64,000 bases of DNA from NCBI GenBank assembly GCA_002418205.1, contig DIDP01000017.1, positions 4,413-68,412 of the forward strand, in the 5' to 3' direction. Both the position numbers and the translations under genes were made by a program. A model generated the notes under the pieces. It worked only from the letters and a program-made list of their open reading frames with translations, was not told where the DNA came from and did not search any database. Shown here piece by piece: positions 49,474-57,700 of this stretch (the stretch's first letter is position 1; the number at the start of each line of letters is the position of its first letter). The DNA comes from Anaerolineales bacterium UBA5797 (GTDB lineage Bacteria > Chloroflexota > Anaerolineae > Anaerolineales > Villigracilaceae).

Positions 49474-51462
49474 TTAATCTCCCACCACTGGCAACTCGTG
49501 ATTGTTTACTGCTGCGGTCACTTTCTTTTGAGCGGGCGATTTCACATCCGGGCACTTCCAGCCCTCACCGGGATTCTCGCGTCGCATCCCGGCAAAGGTC
49601 GGCAGGATGCCGCACGCAAAACAGTTCAGGCGGCAGTCCACGCGGATCTCGCCCTCGAGCGACATGCGGAAATCCTGGAACAGGAAGTTCTTGCGGACCG
49701 CGGCAGTGATATGCTCCCACGGGAAGACCTCATCTGTGCGGCGCTGGCGGTGCGTGTAAAAGAGCGGGTCGAGTCCGTGTTCCTCGAAGGCTTCCATCCA
49801 GGCGTCGTACTTCTTGCCTTCCTGCCAGGCATCGAACTTTGAGCCCTTCCTCCAGGCGGAATACACCACCTCCGCCATGCGACGGTCGCCGCGCGAGAGC
49901 CAGGCCTCAAGGAAGGAATCCTCGGCATCCGTCAGGCTGAGTTTGATGTTCTTATCGCGATACAGTTCGCGCTTGAGCAGTTCCTGCTTGGCTTTGATCT
50001 GCTCGGGCGTGTCACACGAGACCCACTGGAATGGCGTCTGCGATTTCGGCACGAACGTGCTGACACCCGCGTGCAGTTTGGCCTTCCACCCGATCACTTT
50101 GCGCCCTTCCGCCAGCACGCGCTTGCACAGGTCGGCGATCGCCTGCACATCCTCCAGCGTTTCGCTGGGATGCCCGATCATGAAATACAGCTTGATTGTT
50201 GACCAGCCGCGGCGATAGATCTCGCGCGTGGTGTTGATGATGTCCTCGTCGGGAATATATTTGTTGATGATTCGCCGCATCCGTTCGGTGGCGGCCTCGG
50301 GCGCGAGCGTAAAGCCTCCGGCGCGGCGGTCTTTCAACTTTTCCATCAGGTCGATCGAAACGGATTCGATGCGCAATGAAGGCAGTGACACTTTGAGATG
50401 TGTGCCGCTGAATTTTTCTCCGACCTTTGTGACCAATTCCAACACATTGGTGTAATCGGACGAGGACAGCGACAGCAGCGCCAACTCCTCGAAGCCGGAA
50501 TTTTTGATCGCTTTTTCTGCCGCCTCCAGGACTTCGTCCACGCTTCTTTCGCGGACCGGACGCGTGATCATCCCCGCATGACAGAATCGACACCCGCGCG
50601 TGCATCCGCGCATGATCTCCACCGATACGCGGTTATGGACGATATCCACATTGGGGACGATGAACTTTGTCGGTGGGGGAGGCAGCTTGGGGACGATGCG
50701 TTTGGTGATGACCGCGGGCGCATCTTCAACGGTTGGCTCGATGTGCGAGACTGTGCCGTCTTCGAGGTAATAGGCTTCGTAAAAGCGCGGGACGTAAACG
50801 CCGGGGATTTTGGCCAGTTCCCTGAGGATGTCATTGCGACCCCGCCTTGCGGGGGAAGCAATCCCCTCATCAGCAGGGAGATTGCTTTGACCCTTCGGAG
50901 CTCGCAACGACATGATGACATTGATAATATCGTGAATGACTTCCTCCCCCTCACCGATGACAAACGCGTCGATGAAGGCGTGCATGGGCTCGGGGTTCAT
51001 CGTGGAATGTCCGCCGGCGATGATGATGGGGTGACTAGCGTCGCGGTCTTCGGAGCGGACGGGGATTCCGCTGAGGTCCAGGATATTGAGGGCGTTGGTG
51101 TAGAGAGTCTCATAAGGGAGGGTAAAGCCGATGAGGTCGAAGCAGGCCAAAGGTTGTTTTGATTCGAGCGCATACAACGGAATCCCGCGCTCGCGCATCA
51201 GGTCCTCCATATCGAGCCAGGGCGCGTAGGCGCGTTCCGCCAGCGCATCCTCCCGCTGATTGATCTGATCGTAGAGGATCTTCAATCCGACGTTCGAAAC
51301 GCCGATATCGTAAATATCCGGGAAGACGAGCGCGACTTTGGTTTTTACCGTGTCCCAATCTTTTTGCGTGATGTTGAGTTCGCCGCCGACATATCGACCG
51401 GGTTTTTGCACCTTTAAGAGGATGCGGTCGAGTTCTTTTTCGATCTGTTCAGGGTTCATCAT
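49474..51462 (-). CDS. B12-binding radical SAM protein (TIGR03960-like), interrupted in frame by a palindromic element
   Basis: Start at ATG 51462 (or 51459), giving 662 residues. The N-terminal region includes a B12-binding-like fold with FDLIGFTLPYETLYTNALNI, and the radical SAM cluster is CTRGCRFCHAG, ligands of a [4Fe-4S] that cleaves S-adenosylmethionine. The C-terminal half matches TIGR03960. Near residues 185-212 a segment encoded by a palindromic repeat (50830-50911) stands in frame between EEVIHDIINVIM and LRELAKIPGVYVP. The mRNA may be leaderless, since TATAAT ends 7 bases before the ATG. Confidence 0.85.
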   Translation of the reverse strand: MMNPEQIEKELDRILLKVQKPGRYVGGELNITQKDWDTVKTKVALVFPDIYDIGVSNVGLKILYDQINQREDALAERAYAPWLDMEDLMRERGIPLYALESKQPLACFDLIGFTLPYETLYTNALNILDLSGIPVRSEDRDASHPIIIAGGHSTMNPEPMHAFIDAFVIGEGEEVIHDIINVIMSLRAPKGQSNLPADEGIASPARRGRNDILRELAKIPGVYVPRFYEAYYLEDGTVSHIEPTVEDAPAVITKRIVPKLPPPPTKFIVPNVDIVHNRVSVEIMRGCTRGCRFCHAGMITRPVRERSVDEVLEAAEKAIKNSGFEELALLSLSSSDYTNVLELVTKVGEKFSGTHLKVSLPSLRIESVSIDLMEKLKDRRAGGFTLAPEAATERMRRIINKYIPDEDIINTTREIYRRGWSTIKLYFMIGHPSETLEDVQAIADLCKRVLAEGRKVIGWKAKLHAGVSTFVPKSQTPFQWVSCDTPEQIKAKQELLKRELYRDKNIKLSLTDAEDSFLEAWLSRGDRRMAEVVYSAWRKGSKFDAWQEGKKYDAWMEAFEEHGLDPLFYTHRQRRTDEVFPWEHITAAVRKNFLFQDFRMSLEGEIRVDCRLNCFACGILPTFAGMRRENPGEGWKCPDVKSPAQKKVTAAVNNHELPVVGD
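50830..50911. repeat. 82-bp palindromic element inside a coding sequence
   Basis: GTCATTGCGA (50830-50839) pairs with TCGCAACGAC (50902-50911); within lie two further hairpins (CCCCGCCTTGCGGGG, and AGCAATCCCCT with AGGGAGATTGCT). The sequence AT flanks both sides, suggesting a 2-bp target duplication: 82 + 2 = 84 bases, exactly 28 codons, so the reading frame is kept. Confidence 0.75.
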
Positions 51463-51475
51463 GGCGGGAATTATA
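51462..51475 (-). promoter_or_regulatory. possible promoter giving a leaderless radical SAM mRNA
   Basis: On the minus strand a perfect TATAAT (51475-51470) ends 7 bases before the ATG at 51462, so transcription would begin at or near the start codon. A weak TTCAAT lies 18 bases further upstream. Confidence 0.4.
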
Positions 51476-51624
51476 ACAAGGTTTGTCAGATATATTGAAT
51501 GGCGCTCAACAATCACGACGGAATGGTAAATTTGTCCGGTTTTCAGACCTGTTAAGTGCTTTTGTATGGATAAATACATTTGGGAGTTATAGAATTTTGG
51601 AAACTCAAACAAGGAGAAGTTCCA

Positions 51625-52287
51625 ATGAAGAAGTTTGTACTTTTATTGCTTGCCGTAGTTTTAGCCGCGTGCAGCACCCCTGCGGCTCCAACTGAACAGC
51701 CTGTTGCCGCCCCGCCCGAGCCGACCGCCACGCCGGTGGTGATCGTTCAAACCGTTGTGGTGGAAGCCACACAAGTCCCAACGCAGCCTCCGCCTCCCGA
51801 ACCGGTTGTTGTCACGGTGGTTGTGGAACCGACTCAGGCGGCTCCCGCGCCACAGGGACCGGAGCCAGCCCAGGTTGTGAACGATGATAATGCGCCCATC
51901 ATGGCTGATAATACGCTGGGAGCGGGCTGGTTCGTGAACATGACGCGGACCGGGAATAATTTATCGTTGCGTTGTCAGCTTTACAAGCAGATCACATTCA
52001 GCGTGACGCCCACGGATTCCAACATTACACAGGTTGACTTCTATTATCGTGTGCAGGATAAAGGCACCGGCGCGGTCTTTGAATGGCAGAATGCGGGTCG
52101 GATGATCCCGGATGCGAATGGCAACTTTACGCTGGTCTTTTCCGGCGAGGACATCAAAGCCGATTTCCGCAAGCCGAACGCCTGGTTCGATTATCAGTTT
52201 ATCGGAAGCAGCAGACTTGGCGGTGTGGTGGGGCGCAGTGAGAAGATCGTGCAGCAGGTGGATTACTCCAACGAATGCCCGCAATAA
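51625..52287 (+). CDS. lipoprotein, unknown
   Basis: ATG 51625 with AAGGAG gives 220 residues: signal MKKFVLLLLAVVLAACS, a Pro/Thr/Val-rich linker (about 25-85), and a C-terminal domain (about 95-220) with beta character and Cys residues (LSLRCQLYKQITFSV and VDYSNECPQ) that could form a disulfide. No family was recognised. It is divergent from the radical SAM gene. Confidence 0.65.
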   Translation: MKKFVLLLLAVVLAACSTPAAPTEQPVAAPPEPTATPVVIVQTVVVEATQVPTQPPPPEPVVVTVVVEPTQAAPAPQGPEPAQVVNDDNAPIMADNTLGAGWFVNMTRTGNNLSLRCQLYKQITFSVTPTDSNITQVDFYYRVQDKGTGAVFEWQNAGRMIPDANGNFTLVFSGEDIKADFRKPNAWFDYQFIGSSRLGGVVGRSEKIVQQVDYSNECPQ

Positions 52288-52300
52288 GGAGTAACGTGAA

Positions 52301-52340
52301 AAGACAAAAGGACAGGTACAAAGCCTGTCCTTTTGTCTTA
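52301..52340. terminator. strong terminator hairpin
   Basis: AAGACAAAAGGACAGG (52301-52316) and CCTGTCCTTTTGTCTT (52324-52339) form a perfect 16-bp stem between convergent genes, usable in both directions. Confidence 0.85.
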
Positions 52341-52350
52341 AAACGAATTT

Positions 52351-53205
52351 CTATGCAAACAATGGTTCATATTGCGAACCGGATCGTATCGTCTCCTCCA
52401 ATTCATCAGCCCCCATCTTTTTGAAGTTCTGGCAGGCTTTGATCACCAGCGGCAGGATGCGGGTATCGCCGGCCGTGCAAAGTCCGGTCACATCATAGGA
52501 AAGCGCGAAATTCACCGCCTTTTGAATCTCGTCCATCTGGTCGAATGGCTCATACCATGTATTGGCAGTATGCTGTCTTTCACCCCACGGTCCTTTCGTG
52601 ATGGTCTTGATGACCATGGTACCAACATCCTTTGCCTTGCAGGCGGCGACCAAATCATCCGCATTTTTCCGGAACTCGGGATTTGCCATCTGGACGAAAT
52701 TCAGCGGGAACAGGACCGAATCAAAATCGAACCGCCGCAACGCTTCGAGGTAGATCTTCGGCGCATCCACCCCGTGGCCTGTGATGCCGATGAATTTGAT
52801 CAACCCTTCCCGACGCGCCTCCACGAGCGCATCCAACGCGCCGCCTTTCATCGTGATGGAATCCAATTCCTCCATCGTTGTGATGGCGTGACATTGATAC
52901 AGGTCGAAGGTTTCGGTTTGAAGTCGTTTGAGCGAACGCTGCATTTCATCCCAGGCGCCATGTTTCGTGCGTTCCATCGTCTTGCAGCCGAGGAAGAATC
53001 GCTGCCGTTCACGCGGCATCCACGGACCAACGCGCTCCTCCGCCTGACCATACGATGGAGCGATGTCAATATGATTGATACCTGCTTCGATGACCTGTTC
53101 CATCACTTTGTCCGCATCTGCCTGCGAGATCTCCCAAAATGCCGCCGCGCCAAAAATGGCGAGCGTGCTCATGTTTCCCGTGCGTCCGAATCGTCGAGTT
53201 TCCAT
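52351..53205 (-). CDS. aldo/keto reductase
   Basis: Start 53205 (METRRFGRTGN, GGAG upstream) gives 284 residues of a TIM-barrel aldo/keto reductase. NADPH-dependent catalysis residues fit DIAPSYG (Asp and Tyr), the Lys in LGCKTMERT and the His in YQCHAIT. The substrate is unknown. It is the last gene of a minus-strand operon (YjbQ, DJ-1/PfpI-like, small protein, AKR) with gaps of 10-18 bases. Confidence 0.85.
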   Translation of the reverse strand: METRRFGRTGNMSTLAIFGAAAFWEISQADADKVMEQVIEAGINHIDIAPSYGQAEERVGPWMPRERQRFFLGCKTMERTKHGAWDEMQRSLKRLQTETFDLYQCHAITTMEELDSITMKGGALDALVEARREGLIKFIGITGHGVDAPKIYLEALRRFDFDSVLFPLNFVQMANPEFRKNADDLVAACKAKDVGTMVIKTITKGPWGERQHTANTWYEPFDQMDEIQKAVNFALSYDVTGLCTAGDTRILPLVIKACQNFKKMGADELEETIRSGSQYEPLFA

Positions 53206-53223
53206 TTTGTCTCCAGTCATTGA

Positions 53224-53469
53224 TCAGAATTGATCGTCCTCGTCGGAGCTTTCTCCATACGCCCTGACTACCGCACTTTTGATCTCCTCATCTGTATGTC
53301 TTTCACACGCCACAAGCGGACGACTCGCATTCTCGACAATCCTTCCGCCTGCGCTCATCACCTTGCTGCCGATATATTTTCCGTTCGCATCGTATGCAAC
53401 GAGAAGCTGGTAAAGATTTCCGCAGACGATGCACCCGTGCATTTCACCTTTTGCTTTGGTATCCACCAT
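53224..53469 (-). CDS. small protein with CxxC motif, unknown
   Basis: Start 53469 (MVDTKAKGEMHG, GGAGG upstream) gives 81 residues. CIVCG at residues 13-17 could bind a metal together with a later Cys. No family was recognised. It belongs to the same operon as the DJ-1-like and AKR genes. Confidence 0.55.
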   Translation of the reverse strand: MVDTKAKGEMHGCIVCGNLYQLLVAYDANGKYIGSKVMSAGGRIVENASRPLVACERHTDEEIKSAVVRAYGESSDEDDQF

Positions 53470-53480
53470 TGGTCCTCCAA

Positions 53481-54002
53481 CTATTCCGTCAACGCCTTGA
53501 CCAGTTCCCGGCAAAAATCGGGAATATCCGCAACGACCCGCCCCCAAACCTGATTCCGTTCCCGAAACGCCGCTTCGTCCACCCAGAACGCGCCCGCATT
53601 GACGAGATCATCCTTGATGCCGAGGGAACCGATGGCGCGCTGTCCCTTTTGGATGATGCCTGCTGAAATTGCCACCAGCCCGCCGTGGCAGATGATCCCG
53701 ACGACTTTACCCGCAGCATCCATCTCGCGGACGATGTCCTTGACGGCGTCATATCTGCGGAGTTTGTCCGGTGCCCATCCTCCGGGGACGATGAGCGCGT
53801 ATAGGTCATTTGCTTTCAGCGATTCGATGGTGGTATCCGGCGTGATCACCAATCCGTTCTTGCCTGTCACCGGTTTCGTATTCAACCCGGCGGTCAATAC
53901 TTTTGCGCCTTCCTCCTGCAGCCGCATCATGGGGACATAATATTCCAGGTCTTCCACACCTTCAGCAACCAGGGTCGCGATCGTCTTTCCATTTAATTTC
54001 AT
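53481..54002 (-). CDS. DJ-1/PfpI-family protein
   Basis: Start 54002 (MKLNGKTIATLVAEG, AGGAGG upstream) gives 173 residues. The nucleophile elbow with Cys in VGIICHGGLVAIS and the Glu in VAEGVEDLEY fit the class I amidotransferase-like DJ-1/PfpI fold, which covers proteases, glyoxalases and chaperones. The reaction cannot be fixed. Confidence 0.85.
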   Translation of the reverse strand: MKLNGKTIATLVAEGVEDLEYYVPMMRLQEEGAKVLTAGLNTKPVTGKNGLVITPDTTIESLKANDLYALIVPGGWAPDKLRRYDAVKDIVREMDAAGKVVGIICHGGLVAISAGIIQKGQRAIGSLGIKDDLVNAGAFWVDEAAFRERNQVWGRVVADIPDFCRELVKALTE

Positions 54003-54012
54003 TCGTACCTCC

Positions 54013-54432
54013 TTATTCACCGATTATCTTTATCAATACGCGTTTTCTTCGCCTGCCATCGAACTCGCCATAAAAGATCTGCTCCCACGGACCAAAATCC
54101 AGTTGACCATTTGTGACCGCCACAACCACTTCGCGTCCCATGATCTGGCGCTTCATGTGTGCGTCGGCATTGTCCTCACCGGTATCGTTGTGGCGGTACT
54201 GGCTGACCGGTTCATGCGGGGCGAGTTTCTCCAGCCAATTTTCGTAATCCTGATGCAGTCCGCCTTCGTCGTCGTTAATGAAGACCGAAGCCGAGATGTG
54301 CATGGCATTCACAAGCACGAGTCCATCCCTGATACCGCTCTCACGGACGGCGGTTTCAACCTCGCGGGTAATGTTGACGAATCCGCGCCGGGAGGGGATG
54401 TTGAACCAAAGTTCTTTGCGGTGGGATTTCAT
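54013..54432 (-). CDS. YjbQ/UPF0047 family protein
   Basis: Start 54432 gives 139 residues. FVNITREVETAVRES and MHISASVFINDDE are the family pattern; conserved His residues lie in MHISAS and YRHNDTGEDNADAH. Members show weak thiamine-phosphate synthase activity in vitro, but the true role is unclear. It is the first gene of the operon. Confidence 0.85.
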   Translation of the reverse strand: MKSHRKELWFNIPSRRGFVNITREVETAVRESGIRDGLVLVNAMHISASVFINDDEGGLHQDYENWLEKLAPHEPVSQYRHNDTGEDNADAHMKRQIMGREVVVAVTNGQLDFGPWEQIFYGEFDGRRRKRVLIKIIGE

Positions 54433-54647
54433 TGGGTTCCTTTCGCCGGTGAAATGGGATGGACACATTCCATTATATTCCACCTCTCATTCAGGCAGTT
54501 TGCGTGATCGCGGCACAAGACCGGGCTCGGCGTCAGATTCGGGTGAATTTAACGGGAACAGGCTTACGGTCCATATGGGAGGCGGGGCAGAGCCGGTTTG
54601 ACGGCAATGGGAGCGGAGTTGTATCCAGCCGATTTGTGCGCAGAAGG

Positions 54648-55619
54648 TCAGGCAGGGCGTTTTCTCTGCTGTTTGTGGGTGTACATTGCTGCATCTGCCT
54701 GGGCGAGCAGTGCCTCGACCGTGAATGTGGAATTCAGGTCCACCCGAATGACCCCCAGGCTGAAGGACAGCCCGTAACCGCGCACGGTTATTAGATTATG
54801 GGCATCCACATTGCTTTGCAGGCGCGCTTGAATGCCGGTGATATTGCTTTCGGTCGCATCGATGGTCAGGACTGCAAACTCGTCACCGCCCATGCGGGCG
54901 ATCACGTCGGAATCGCGGAAGGTCTCGGTGAGGATGTGGGCAAAATGAGTCAGCGCGATATCTCCCTCGGCGTGACCATAGGCGTCATTGACCTGTTTCA
55001 GGCAATCCATGTCGATGTACAGAAGACACAAGGGATGCCCCGCGCGCCGGGCAAATTTCAACAGCCCGTTGGACATGATCATGAAACCGCGCCGATTATT
55101 CAACCCGGTCAGATCATCGGTGAGCGAGAGGTTGCGGAGCCGTTCGTTGGCTTTCTCCAACTCCACGTTTTTTTCGTAGAGTTTATCTGCCAGGAGTTGC
55201 AAATGTTCGCGTTGGAGTTGTCCGGTTTGAGGGAGCTTGGAGGGCGCCACCGGTTGTTTGAGGGCATCGTGTATAACCCGCAGGATCTCCTGAGGTTCGG
55301 CAGGTTTTCCAAGGATATGTTTGATGCCGCTGGTCGTCGCCAGCCGACGTACTTCCGCTTCAAGGTAATGGGCGGTTTGAAAGACCACTGGAACCCCGGC
55401 AAGGAGAGGCTCGCTGCGCAGGCGACGGGCGAGCGTAAAGCCGTCCATGTTTGGCATGATGATGTCGGTGATCACCAGATCCGGAAGTTCGGTCCGTGCC
55501 AGCTCCAGCGCCTCATTGCCGTCGTTGGCTTCGAGCAGACGGTGGCCAAACGAACCCAAAAGTGTGACGTACATTTGTCGGTCGGCTGGTCTGGAGTCGA
55601 CTATGAGGATGGTGGCCAT
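54648..55619 (-). CDS. response regulator with GGDEF domain (diguanylate cyclase)
   Basis: This 323-residue protein has a receiver domain (phospho-acceptor D52 in LVITDIIMPNMDG), a coiled linker and a canonical GGDEF domain (DDLTGLNNRRGF, YIDMDCLKQVNDAYGHAEGD, RMGGDEFAVL). It probably makes cyclic di-GMP when phosphorylated. The kinase is not next to it. The 352-bp gap 55620-55971 upstream has nothing coding beyond leader sequence; a small palindrome around GCTCACTGCTGAGC near 55690 was noted. Confidence 0.9.
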   Translation of the reverse strand: MATILIVDSRPADRQMYVTLLGSFGHRLLEANDGNEALELARTELPDLVITDIIMPNMDGFTLARRLRSEPLLAGVPVVFQTAHYLEAEVRRLATTSGIKHILGKPAEPQEILRVIHDALKQPVAPSKLPQTGQLQREHLQLLADKLYEKNVELEKANERLRNLSLTDDLTGLNNRRGFMIMSNGLLKFARRAGHPLCLLYIDMDCLKQVNDAYGHAEGDIALTHFAHILTETFRDSDVIARMGGDEFAVLTIDATESNITGIQARLQSNVDAHNLITVRGYGLSFSLGVIRVDLNSTFTVEALLAQADAAMYTHKQQRKRPA

Positions 55620-55971
55620 TACACCTTACCTTTTATTCCTGTTCCTTGCGTCTGGTGTGCGGTCGTCAATTTCCCAGCGGGGCGGCTCACTGCTGAGCGG
55701 GCAATCTTTATATTTAATGGATAATAGCACAATTTCATCATGAATAGGGGAAAATGAAAATCTTCTGGAGACTATTTTCTCCTCCGGTTTGGGACACTGC
55801 CATTATGAGTTTTTATCGATGGATCAAAAGCCGATTGCTGTTATTTTACCAATATTCCGCCGCCCTGGCCTGAGAAACCTGCAATTCCCTCCCCGATGAT
55901 TCAAGGTTCTCGTTTGTACAACGGGTTGTTTCAGATGACGAATGTTATCCAGACCCGTATGGATTATGCGC

Positions 55972-57681
55972 TCATTCCGGAATTTGGAACTGCTCCAACA
56001 TCTCCCACCGTTCCGGCTCTCTCTGGACCGTCCATTCGAAACGCCTGACCGTAAAAGTGACCTCTCCCTTTGCCCCAAAGGTCGGGTCCTTTATTCGCGT
56101 TGACTTGTCCTCTGGCAATTCAACGATCTTGATGTGCGGCAGCCAGTTCTCGGATTTATATGGATAGCTGTCGTATCCCATTTCGCATGCGATCGCGCTC
56201 AAATCGTTGTACATCTTTTCCAGGATGGGGTTTCTTTCCGCCAGCAACCATAGCCTGCCCTGCTGATTGTTGACATTCATTCTGGCGATGTTGCTTACCT
56301 TGATTTCAAAGGGACGTAAATTTAAAGCGTACTCTTCAAGGCGCTTTTTCAAGGCCGCAAAATCCTCAACGTTCCTGATCGCCTGCACGGTCAGGTGAAG
56401 ATCAATGATCGGTGTGCCATCGGCTATCCGGGCGGTTTCCTCTGAAAGCTCAAACAACCTTGAATAATCCTCATTCTCGGGACGGACAATGATAAAAGTG
56501 GATTTTCCATTTAGATTTGAGACTTCCATGACTTCCGTCTCCTTGATCCTGTTGCGATAGAGGTCAACGTGTGCCTCACTGTCATTAAGACCGACACCAT
56601 AGTTCCAGGCAAGCAATCCTTGATGCAGGTCAGCCTGCCAGACGGCATGAATCCTGTCTCTCAGTTCTGATGCGCTCCTCTCGGTGGAGATGATCTTGAA
56701 CTCATCACCTGCCCGTTCGGAGCGGAAAAGCAGATAGCCTTCATATTTTGGGAAATGCTTCAACAACAGATTGGAAAAACGTTTGAGATCCTGGTCGATT
56801 GCAGCGACCCCAAAGCGGGAATTTCCTTCGTGCATGTTGAGCATGTCCGTCAGCGCCACAGCCTGGATTCTGGCATCCTCCAGGTACCATATGGCGCCAA
56901 GTCCGTTGAGTAGGCTGGTCAGAGGCTCCCGGGTGACGATGTTTTCCACAATGCTCTTGGTTATCGATACCTGCTCGACGATCTGCTGCTCCAAAGTGGC
57001 GGGCAGATCTAGTTTATAAATTTTATCCTTAAGCTCCTCATAGGGCATATTAAACTCATTCCAACTTTGATAACTGTTATTCTCCGCAATCCGCCTTGGA
57101 ATTTCCGAGTGACTCTCCAGAATGGTCTGCCGGAGGACGATGGGGCGGAAGGATTTTCGCTGTTTCTGTAATTCGTTTTCCGCCTCGGTTTCTGTCATCC
57201 CGGTTCCGTAATCCCAGGTCAGCAATGTGTCCCGTTCCTGGTTGATATACAGTTTCGACAGCAGGAATTTCAATTCCTGGGGTGATTTTGTGGTGGAAAA
57301 TATCCTGAATTCGTCGCTGCCTGGATTTCTGCGGACAAAATCCCCCTTATCCATCGTGAAAATGGACATGAATTGATAGGCAAGTCTGTGCAGTTCTGCA
57401 TCGACCACCAAGGCTCCATACACCCTGTTTGCCTGCCTGAGATCGTAGATGTCGATCTTCGCCAGCCCCTTTACCTGGTCCGCGGGGACCAGCCATTTCC
57501 CTGCGCGCGCGTTCAAGGCATGAGTGATCGAGTCGTACAAAGCCAGATTTTTGGCATTCTTCAGGATGCCGGAAAGCCGACTCTTTAACTGCTGAATTTG
57601 TGCTTCGGAGATCGGAAGCACCTGGAATAGATTCTCCAATTCCTTGAAAGATTGCAGGAAAATCTTTAGTTCGTTGTCCAT
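55972..57681 (-). CDS. tandem divergent GGDEF-type palm domains fused to a 2H phosphoesterase
   Basis: This 569-residue protein has two palm-like domains. Copy 1 (about 45-175) has DSITHALN, metal-site D77 in KIDIYD, N85 in RQANRVYG and GSDEF at 121-125. Copy 2 (about 250-378) has EPLTSLLN, D279 and AGDEF at 324-328. Both end alike (LLTWDYGTG, LLAWNYGVG), showing duplication. The C-terminal part (about 420-569) has the 2H motif HLTV at 429-432 and a second one, HIKI, at 516-519. It could make and cleave a nucleotide or cyclic nucleotide; canonical GG is replaced in both copies, so the product may not be c-di-GMP. It is the third gene of an operon behind a STAND NTPase. Confidence 0.75.
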   Translation of the reverse strand: MDNELKIFLQSFKELENLFQVLPISEAQIQQLKSRLSGILKNAKNLALYDSITHALNARAGKWLVPADQVKGLAKIDIYDLRQANRVYGALVVDAELHRLAYQFMSIFTMDKGDFVRRNPGSDEFRIFSTTKSPQELKFLLSKLYINQERDTLLTWDYGTGMTETEAENELQKQRKSFRPIVLRQTILESHSEIPRRIAENNSYQSWNEFNMPYEELKDKIYKLDLPATLEQQIVEQVSITKSIVENIVTREPLTSLLNGLGAIWYLEDARIQAVALTDMLNMHEGNSRFGVAAIDQDLKRFSNLLLKHFPKYEGYLLFRSERAGDEFKIISTERSASELRDRIHAVWQADLHQGLLAWNYGVGLNDSEAHVDLYRNRIKETEVMEVSNLNGKSTFIIVRPENEDYSRLFELSEETARIADGTPIIDLHLTVQAIRNVEDFAALKKRLEEYALNLRPFEIKVSNIARMNVNNQQGRLWLLAERNPILEKMYNDLSAIACEMGYDSYPYKSENWLPHIKIVELPEDKSTRIKDPTFGAKGEVTFTVRRFEWTVQREPERWEMLEQFQIPE

Positions 57682-57700
57682 TGGCGTAATGGTGTTGCCC

